NCBI GenBank assembly: GCA_027365225.1
Contig: DAHXNV010000002.1
Location: 62,001-126,000 of the forward strand
Length of the DNA: 64,000 nucleotides
Reading direction: 5' to 3'
Source of the DNA: Gammaproteobacteria bacterium
GTDB lineage: Bacteria > Pseudomonadota > Gammaproteobacteria > Steroidobacterales > Steroidobacteraceae
Part shown: one piece after another, positions 57,882-64,000 of the stretch
Position numbering within the stretch: position 1 is the stretch's first letter
Layout: every line of letters begins with the position of its first letter
Notes under the pieces: model-generated
Told to the model about the DNA's origin: nothing
The model's input: only the letters and a program-made list of their open reading frames with translations
Database searches by the model: none
Translations under genes and position numbers: made by a program

Positions 57882-59084
57882 ATGAACCCGCGTCTCGAGC
57901 GTCTGCACGCCTATCCCTTCGAGCGCCTCGCGCGCCTGACCGCCGGGGCCGCACCGCCGGGGCGCCTCGAGCCGATCGCCATGTCGATCGGCGAGCCGCG
58001 CCACGCGCCCCCGCCGATGGTGCTCGAGGCGCTGCGCGCCAACGCGTACCGCCTGGACACCTATCCGAGCACCGCCGGACTGCCCGAGCTGCGCACCGCG
58101 TGCGCCGCCTGGCTCGAGCGGCGCAACGGCCTGCCCGCCGGGCGCATCGATCCGGACACGATGGTGCTGCCCGTCAACGGCACCCGCGAGGCGCTGTTCG
58201 CCTTCCTGCAGGCCGCCATCGACGCCCGCGGCGAGGCGCTGGTGGCGATGCCCAATCCGTTCTACCAGATCTACGAGGGCGGGGCGCTGCTTGCCGGCGC
58301 CCACCCCTACCTGCTCGAGACCACGGCCGCCAACGGCTACACGCCCGAGCTCGAGGCGGTGCCTGAAACCATCTGGCGGCGCTGTCAGGTGTTGATACTG
58401 TGCAGTCCGGGCAACCCCACCGGCAAAGTGCTCGATCGCGCCTTCCTGCGGCGCGCCCTCGGCCTGGCTGAGCAACATGATTTCATCATCGCCGCCGACG
58501 AGTGCTACGCGGACATCTATCTCGATGAGCGCAGCCCGCCGCCCGGACTGCTCGCGAGCGCGGCGGCCGCCGGACTCGAGCGCTTCGAGCGCTGCATCGT
58601 GTTTCACAGCCTCTCCAAGCGCTCGAGCGTGCCTGGCCTGCGCTCGGGTTTCGTGTGCGGCGATCCGCACATCATGAGCCGCTTCCTGCTCTACCGCACC
58701 TACCACGGCTGCGCCATGCCGGTGCCGACCCAACTGGCCAGCAGCAGCGCCTGGCGCGACGAGGCGCATGCGGCCGAGAACCGGCGCCTGTATCAGGAGA
58801 AGTTCGAGCGGGTGATCGAGATCCTCTCGCCGGTGTTGCCGGTCGAGAAGCCCGACGGGGCGTTCTATCTGTGGACCGACGTCGGCGATGACGACGAGCG
58901 CTTCACCCGCGAGCTGTATGCGACCGAGGCGGTACTGGTGCTGCCGGGCAGCTATCTCGGCCGTCACGGCGCGCACGGCAACCCCGGCGCCGGGCGCGTG
59001 CGCATCTCGCTCGTGCCGAACCTCGCCCAATGCGTCGAGGCTGCGGTGCGCATCCGCCGTTATGTCGAGAGTCGGGGCAAATGA
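57882..59084 (+). CDS. dapC: Succinyldiaminopimelate transaminase (class I/II aminotransferase)
   Basis: [14 protein letters not shown]...[17 protein letters not shown]...[16 protein letters not shown]; adjacent to dapD. Confidence 0.93.
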   Translation: MNPRLERLHAYPFERLARLTAGAAPPGRLEPIAMSIGEPRHAPPPMVLEALRANAYRLDTYPSTAGLPELRTACAAWLERRNGLPAGRIDPDTMVLPVNGTREALFAFLQAAIDARGEALVAMPNPFYQIYEGGALLAGAHPYLLETTAANGYTPELEAVPETIWRRCQVLILCSPGNPTGKVLDRAFLRRALGLAEQHDFIIAADECYADIYLDERSPPPGLLASAAAAGLERFERCIVFHSLSKRSSVPGLRSGFVCGDPHIMSRFLLYRTYHGCAMPVPTQLASSSAWRDEAHAAENRRLYQEKFERVIEILSPVLPVEKPDGAFYLWTDVGDDDERFTRELYATEAVLVLPGSYLGRHGAHGNPGAGRVRISLVPNLAQCVEAAVRIRRYVESRGK

Positions 59085-59911
59085 CTCGAACCTCCACGCT
59101 CCAGGCCGCCATCGAGGCCGCCTTCGATCATCGTGCCGAGCTCGCGCCGGACAGGATGCCCGCGGGCCTTGCGGCCCGGCTCGATGAGTGCATCGAGGCG
59201 CTCGATTGCGGACGCGCCCGCATCGCCGAGCGTCGCGACGGCCACTGGCAGGTCAACGAGTGGCTGAAGAAGGCGGTGCTGCTGTATTTCCGCACGCGCG
59301 AGAACAGCGTGATCGACGCCGGCTTCACCCGCTTCTACGACAAAGTGCCCGTGAAGTACGCCGCGGCGAGCCCCGAGCAGCTGCGCGCGGGGGCAACGCG
59401 CATCGTGCCGCACGCCGTGGTGCGCAAGGGCGCCTACGTCGCGCCGAACACGGTGCTGATGCCGAGCTATGTCAACATCGGCGCGTACATCGATTCGGGC
59501 ACCATGGTCGACACCTGGGCCACCGTGGGCTCGTGCGCGCAGATCGGCCGCAACGTGCACCTGTCCGGCGGGGTCGGTATCGGCGGGGTGCTCGAGCCGC
59601 TGCAGGCGAGCCCGACCATCATCGAGGACGAGTGTTTCATCGGCGCGCGCTCGGAGATCGTCGAGGGTGTGATCGTCGAGACCGGCGCGGTGATCTCGAT
59701 GGGCGTGTTCATCGGGCAGAGCACGCGCATCTACGATCGCGCGAGCGGTGAGATTCTCTTCGGGCGCGTTCCGGCCGGCTCGGTGGTGGTACCCGGCACA
59801 CTGCCCTCGCCCGACGGTCGCTACGCCCTCGCCTGCGCGGTGATCGTCAAGCGCGTCGACGCCAAGACGCGCGCCAAGACCTCGATCAACGAGCTGTTGA
59901 GAGCGCAGTAG
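59081..59911 (+). CDS. dapD: 2,3,4,5-tetrahydropyridine-2,6-dicarboxylate N-succinyltransferase
   Basis: [18 protein letters not shown]...[44 protein letters not shown]. Confidence 0.98.
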   Translation: MTRTSTLQAAIEAAFDHRAELAPDRMPAGLAARLDECIEALDCGRARIAERRDGHWQVNEWLKKAVLLYFRTRENSVIDAGFTRFYDKVPVKYAAASPEQLRAGATRIVPHAVVRKGAYVAPNTVLMPSYVNIGAYIDSGTMVDTWATVGSCAQIGRNVHLSGGVGIGGVLEPLQASPTIIEDECFIGARSEIVEGVIVETGAVISMGVFIGQSTRIYDRASGEILFGRVPAGSVVVPGTLPSPDGRYALACAVIVKRVDAKTRAKTSINELLRAQ

Positions 59912-59915
59912 CCCG

Positions 59916-61892
59916 CTACGGCAAGGCAGCCCGATCACGCAGCGCGGCGTTCACCTCGGCGAGCCCCCGGTTCGCCTCGATGCCGTCGGGGCGAAACACC
60001 AACGCCTGCTGGAAGTCGGCTTGGGCCTGAAACAGCCGCCCGCGCGCATAGGCCGCGGCGCCTGCGCGCACCGCCCGCACGTAGCCGGCGCGCGCGAACA
60101 CGGTGTTGAGATGGGCCAGAACGGCTCGTGCCGCGGCGTAACCCGGGTCGCGCGCCAGCGCTTCGCGGATAGCCGCCGCCGCGCGCGCATAGTCGTGAGC
60201 ACGCTCGGCGCGCCGTGCCGCGCTCATCAGCGGCAGCACAGCGACCAACAGCCGCACCTGCCGCTCACCGGCGGCGGCGCGCCGGCTCGCCGGCTCGATC
60301 CGCCGCGCGAGCGCAAACGCGCGGGCCGCCGCGCCGGGGTGTCCGGCCGCCAGCGCACGCTCACCGGCAGCGAGCTGCGCCACAAGCGCCCGCGGCGCCT
60401 CGCGCTCCAGTCTCGAGAGCAGACGCTGGGCGCGCTGCCAGTGCCGGCGCGTAGCCGCGATGTCGCCGGCGGCCTCCGCGCGGCTGGTATCGGCCGCCTG
60501 GGCTTGGGCGGCAGCGAAATCGGCCGCATCCCAGATCGAGGCCCCGCGCGCCGCCAGGTCGCGCAAGCGTTGGTTGAATCCGGCGCGCTGCGCCACCAGC
60601 CGGCCCAACGCGGCCCAATCGGCCGACGGTGCCGCGGACCGGGGCGCGACGGGCGCCGAGCGCCCCTGGTGCGCAGGGTCCGCCGGCGGTCCCGTGCGAG
60701 CCCCGAGGATCACCGCCGACAGCACGTGGAGCGGGCTGCCACGCCAGCCTTGACGCGACAACACCTGCAGCGCGCCCACCGCGAGCACCGCCCCGCACAC
60801 CAGGCCGAGCAGCAGGTAGGGCAGGCGATGCGCTCGTGGCGGATCGCCGCGGCGTGAAGCGCGCAGCCCACGGCCAGGTCTGAATTCACCGATGGTCATG
60901 CTCAAGCCATCGTCCGCTGAGAACGCCTCGGGCGTGGCGGCGAGGGGCGGCTCGGGCTCGGCCGCGAGGAACGGCTCGGGCGTGGCGGCGAGGGGCGGCT
61001 CGGGCTCCACGTCGATCGGTCGCTCGACCGGGGCGCGTTCCGTCGGTGGGCGAGCGAGGTCTTCCTCCGGATCGAGCGCCGAGGTCGCGTTCAGTGTCGC
61101 CTCGAGCTCCTCGATCACCTTCTCCAGGCTGGGGGGCCGATCGGCGGCGCGCGGCCCGAGCATCCGCAGGATCAACTCGATCAGGCGTGACGGGGCCGGC
61201 TGCAGCGGCACCAGTTGCGGCACCGGACCGGATTGGATCCGCGCGGCATCGAAGTGCGGAAAGTAAGGCGGATGGCCCGCCAGCAGATCGTAGGCCAGGG
61301 TCCCCAGACCGTAGATGTCGTCGGCGGGATGCGCCGGCTCGCCGCGCAGTTGCTCGGGGCTGGCGCTGAAGGGCGACACCTCGCTCGCGCCCGAGACGGC
61401 ATGCCGGTCCGACAGCGCGGCGGCGATCCCGAAATCGGCGAGCTTCACCCGGCCGCGACGGTCGAGCAGGACGTTGGTCGGCTTCAGATCCCTGTGCACC
61501 ACCCCATGCTGGTGCGCGTAGTGAAGCGCCGCGGCGACCTGCACCAGCACCGGCACGATGCGCAGATATCCCTTGCCGCGCAACTCGGTGAGATCCCCCC
61601 CGTCCGCCAGCTCCATCGGCAGCACCACCCGACCCTCCAGGCGCTGCGGCGGCAGAACCTGGAGAATGCCCGGGTGCTGCAGCCCACCGACCAGGGCATA
61701 CATGCGCTCGAGCGCCGCCCAGCCGGCCGCCGAAACGGCCCGCTCCGAGGCCAATATCTTCAGGGCGACTTCCACGCCGCGCGCCCGATCGTACGCCCGC
61801 CAGACTTCGCCCTGGCCGCCGAATCCGAGACGCTCGCTCAGAACGTACTCACCGAACGTCCCGGGGTGGGTGGCTGCATGGACCTGTGACAT
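59916..61892 (-). CDS. Hanks-type serine/threonine protein kinase with TM segment and TPR-like C-terminal domain
   Basis: LSERLGFGGQGEVWRAYD...VALKIL...VVHRDLKPTNVLLDRRGRVKLADFGIAAAL...SPEQLRGEPAHPADDIYGLGTLAYDLLAG; LPYLLLGLVCGAVLAVGALQVL TM. Confidence 0.92.
   Translation of the reverse strand: MSQVHAATHPGTFGEYVLSERLGFGGQGEVWRAYDRARGVEVALKILASERAVSAAGWAALERMYALVGGLQHPGILQVLPPQRLEGRVVLPMELADGGDLTELRGKGYLRIVPVLVQVAAALHYAHQHGVVHRDLKPTNVLLDRRGRVKLADFGIAAALSDRHAVSGASEVSPFSASPEQLRGEPAHPADDIYGLGTLAYDLLAGHPPYFPHFDAARIQSGPVPQLVPLQPAPSRLIELILRMLGPRAADRPPSLEKVIEELEATLNATSALDPEEDLARPPTERAPVERPIDVEPEPPLAATPEPFLAAEPEPPLAATPEAFSADDGLSMTIGEFRPGRGLRASRRGDPPRAHRLPYLLLGLVCGAVLAVGALQVLSRQGWRGSPLHVLSAVILGARTGPPADPAHQGRSAPVAPRSAAPSADWAALGRLVAQRAGFNQRLRDLAARGASIWDAADFAAAQAQAADTSRAEAAGDIAATRRHWQRAQRLLSRLEREAPRALVAQLAAGERALAAGHPGAAARAFALARRIEPASRRAAAGERQVRLLVAVLPLMSAARRAERAHDYARAAAAIREALARDPGYAAARAVLAHLNTVFARAGYVRAVRAGAAAYARGRLFQAQADFQQALVFRPDGIEANRGLAEVNAALRDRAALP
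60933..61007 (-). repeat. 48-bp-period in-frame tandem repeat in kinase linker
   Basis: CGTGGCGGCGAGGGGCGGCTCGGGCTC occurs at 60933 and again at 60981; translated EPEPPLAATPEPFLAAEPEPPLAATPEAF. Confidence 0.85.
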
Positions 61893-61933
61893 CACTTCCT
61901 CCTGCGGAGCTGCGGCGGCCAGACCTCCGGTCT

Positions 61934-61953
61934 GGCGCATACTAGAATGCGCC
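61934..61953. promoter_or_regulatory. 20-bp near-perfect palindrome GGCGCATACTAGAATGCGCC over the putative kinase promoter
   Basis: Two mismatched positions about a CTAG centre; overlaps a TAGTAT -10-like hexamer (61944-61939, minus). Confidence 0.45.
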
Positions 61954-62077
61954 GCAGGGAAACGTCACGGTTCCCGCCCTCGCGCACCCGAGCTGTCGCG
62001 ATTCGTCAACACCCCGGCCCCCGGCCCCTCGGCGCGAGCCGGCGAGTCGGACGGCGAGAAAAACACCGGCACCGATC

Positions 62078-64000
62078 CTAGATGTCCTCGTGCCGGCGTA
62101 TGCGGCCCACGTGCAGGATCCGCGGCAGCATCCGCGGCAACGCCAGTGCGGTGAGAATGGCGCCCGTGCCGAGACCGCCGATGATGACGACCGCCAATGG
62201 CCCGGCGATCTCGTCGCCCGCCGTACCGCGATACACCGCCAGGGGCAACAGGCCCATGATCGCCACCGTCGCGGTGACCAGGACGACCGGCAGCATTTCC
62301 ACCGCGATGGCGCGCGCCTCCTCCAGAGTCAACCCCGCCTCCCCGCCGGGCGCGAGCGTGCGATAGTGAAACACCACCAACAGGCCGTTGCGCAGGGCGA
62401 TGCCGAACAGCGCGACCAGCCCGATCAGCACCGCGAAGTCCGCCGTGCCATGCAGAAACAGCCAGATCATCGCGATACCGCCGGAAACCGCGACCGGCAG
62501 CCCGAGCGACAATATCGCCACCGCCCGCGCCTCCGCGAGCAGCACCCACAGCAGGAAGACAACGATCAGCAGAGCGATCGCCGCGCGGGCGATGACCGCG
62601 CGCACCGCACGGGAAACGACCCGCGAGATTCCCGTGATCCTGACCGTCGGCGCCCCCGCCGGCCCGCCCGCGCTCGTCTGCGCCGCGATCCGTCGCCTGA
62701 CCCCGAGCACGGTGTGTCCTCTGCGCGGCCAGACCAACAGGCGCTGAGTCCGCTCGCCATCGACCTGGTCGATCGTTCCCGCCGCGCGCCGGAACCCGAC
62801 ACGGGCGATGAGCCCGACGGGCACCAGGCGCCCATCCTCTGCCCGAATCGGCATCCGTTCCAGCGCCATGGCGTCGTCTCGATCGCGCTGCGCCGCCAGC
62901 AGCTCCACCGGCTCGCGATAGTTGCGCACGTACACGCTCGCGACGGGCCGGCCGCGGTAAGCCGCGGCGACCGTGCTCAGCACAGCGCGCGAGGTGACCC
63001 CGTACTGCGCCATCGCGGAGCGCCCGGGCCTGATCGTGATGATGGTGCCCCGCCGCAGCGTCGGCTTCAGGTCAACCTCGCGGACCGAGGGCATCCGCTG
63101 CAGCAGCCGATCGAGCCGCACCGCCGCCGTCCTGATCGCGCCGCCCGAGGCGCCCGTCAGGGAAATCACCAGCGGCGCGGTGTAGCCCGGCAGCGTCCGG
63201 CGCATCCTGTCATCCATGAACGTGCTCACCGCGCACCCGAGGGCCGGCGGACACGCGAGCGCGCGCATGATCGCCGCTTCCATCGAATGGACCGCATGCG
63301 GCGCGTTGCTGTCCGTCGTGATATCCATCGTCGCGCGATTGACGTCCGTCGAGCGGTCGCTCGGCCTGCTGCGACCGACCCGCGCGAGGACCCGCTGCAC
63401 CCCGGGCAGGCCCCGCAGCCTCGCGACATAGGCGCCGACGACCCGCTCCGTCTCACCGAGGGACGTTCCAGGTGCCGTTCGCAAGTGCACCACCAGCGCC
63501 CGCTGGCTGAAGGTCGGCAGCAACACCACGCGAAGGAACGGGATACTTCCGGCGATGACGGCGAACAACACCGCCGCGATCCCCCCCTCCACGCACATCA
63601 GGACCCTCGAGGGCCGGATCAGCCACTGATAGAGCCGCCCGACCGCGCGCGCAGGCGCGGGCGGCGCCCGGCCCGGACCGAGGTCGGCGAGGAGAATGCC
63701 AGCCAGAGCGGGGCTGAATACCAGACTGACCGCAACGGAGGTCACGATCGCGATGATGTAGGTGATCGCGACGGGCCCGAACAGCTCGCCGGGAAATCCC
63801 GGCAGCAGAACGATCGGCAGGAACAGAATCGAGGTCACGAGCGCGCAGATCACGGCCTTGGAGCGAATCGCCACGGCCGCATCCAGGATGACCTGCAGTC
63901 TGCGCGCCGCGCCGTCCGCGCCGGACCCCTGCAGGAGTCTGCGCTGTATGGTGATACCGTCGGCCACCGAATCGTGGACGATCTCCGCCAGCGCGATCGC
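62078..64000 (-). CDS. RND efflux transporter permease (CusA/CzcA-like HME family), N-terminal part beyond the window
   Basis: VAITYIIAIVTSVAVSLVFSPALAGILL..., TM clusters, periplasmic loops; frame stays open through the right edge (AIALAEIVHDSVADGITIQRRL). Confidence 0.8.
   Translation of the reverse strand, partial: AIALAEIVHDSVADGITIQRRLLQGSGADGAARRLQVILDAAVAIRSKAVICALVTSILFLPIVLLPGFPGELFGPVAITYIIAIVTSVAVSLVFSPALAGILLADLGPGRAPPAPARAVGRLYQWLIRPSRVLMCVEGGIAAVLFAVIAGSIPFLRVVLLPTFSQRALVVHLRTAPGTSLGETERVVGAYVARLRGLPGVQRVLARVGRSRPSDRSTDVNRATMDITTDSNAPHAVHSMEAAIMRALACPPALGCAVSTFMDDRMRRTLPGYTAPLVISLTGASGGAIRTAAVRLDRLLQRMPSVREVDLKPTLRRGTIITIRPGRSAMAQYGVTSRAVLSTVAAAYRGRPVASVYVRNYREPVELLAAQRDRDDAMALERMPIRAEDGRLVPVGLIARVGFRRAAGTIDQVDGERTQRLLVWPRRGHTVLGVRRRIAAQTSAGGPAGAPTVRITGISRVVSRAVRAVIARAAIALLIVVFLLWVLLAEARAVAILSLGLPVAVSGGIAMIWLFLHGTADFAVLIGLVALFGIALRNGLLVVFHYRTLAPGGEAGLTLEEARAIAVEMLPVVLVTATVAIMGLLPLAVYRGTAGDEIAGPLAVVIIGGLGTGAILTALALPRMLPRILHVGRIRRHEDI

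Overview
This is a GC-rich bacterial chromosome window that is almost entirely core genome. Gene content and order look gammaproteobacterial; that taxonomic call is inference. Most genes are on the minus strand, in long tightly packed runs. Main blocks: exonuclease-acpS-pdxJ-recO-era-rnc-DUF4845-lepB-lepA-glutaredoxin-like-rseB-rseA-rpoE-sdhE-sdhB-sdhA-sdhD-sdhC-DUF1674; ygfZ (+)/murI; lysS-prfB; recJ-rpfE-like; an Mth938-like gene (+); a secreted BNR/VPS10-type protein (+); pcm-surE; Smr protein (+); truD-ispF-ispD-ftsB-kdsA-pyrG; tilS-accA-dnaE-rnhB-lpxB-lpxA-fabZ-lpxD-skp-bamA-rseP-dxr-cdsA-uppS-frr-pyrH-tsf-rpsB; map-glnD-dapC-dapD (+); a Hanks-type Ser/Thr kinase; and an RND transporter truncated at the right edge. 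I found no rRNA, tRNA, CRISPR array, transposase or phage genes. I did not find a convincing new multigene system. The points most worth a second look are: (i) an 18-bp direct repeat (25-bp period) overlapping a sigma-E-like rpoE promoter; (ii) a perfect 16-bp palindrome CGAGGAACGTTCCTCG in the surE/Smr divergent region; (iii) a 20-bp near-palindrome over the putative kinase promoter; (iv) an sdh operon carrying both SdhE and a DUF1674/SDHAF4-like gene; (v) an extended C-terminus on ribosomal protein S2; (vi) a very high density of CTCGAG; (vii) the prfB programmed +1 frameshift, which the ORF track misses; (viii) a possible LuxR-type HTH gene remnant; and (ix) a 48-bp in-frame repeat in the kinase linker. 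All calls come from reading the sequence and the supplied ORF translations; no database searches were run.
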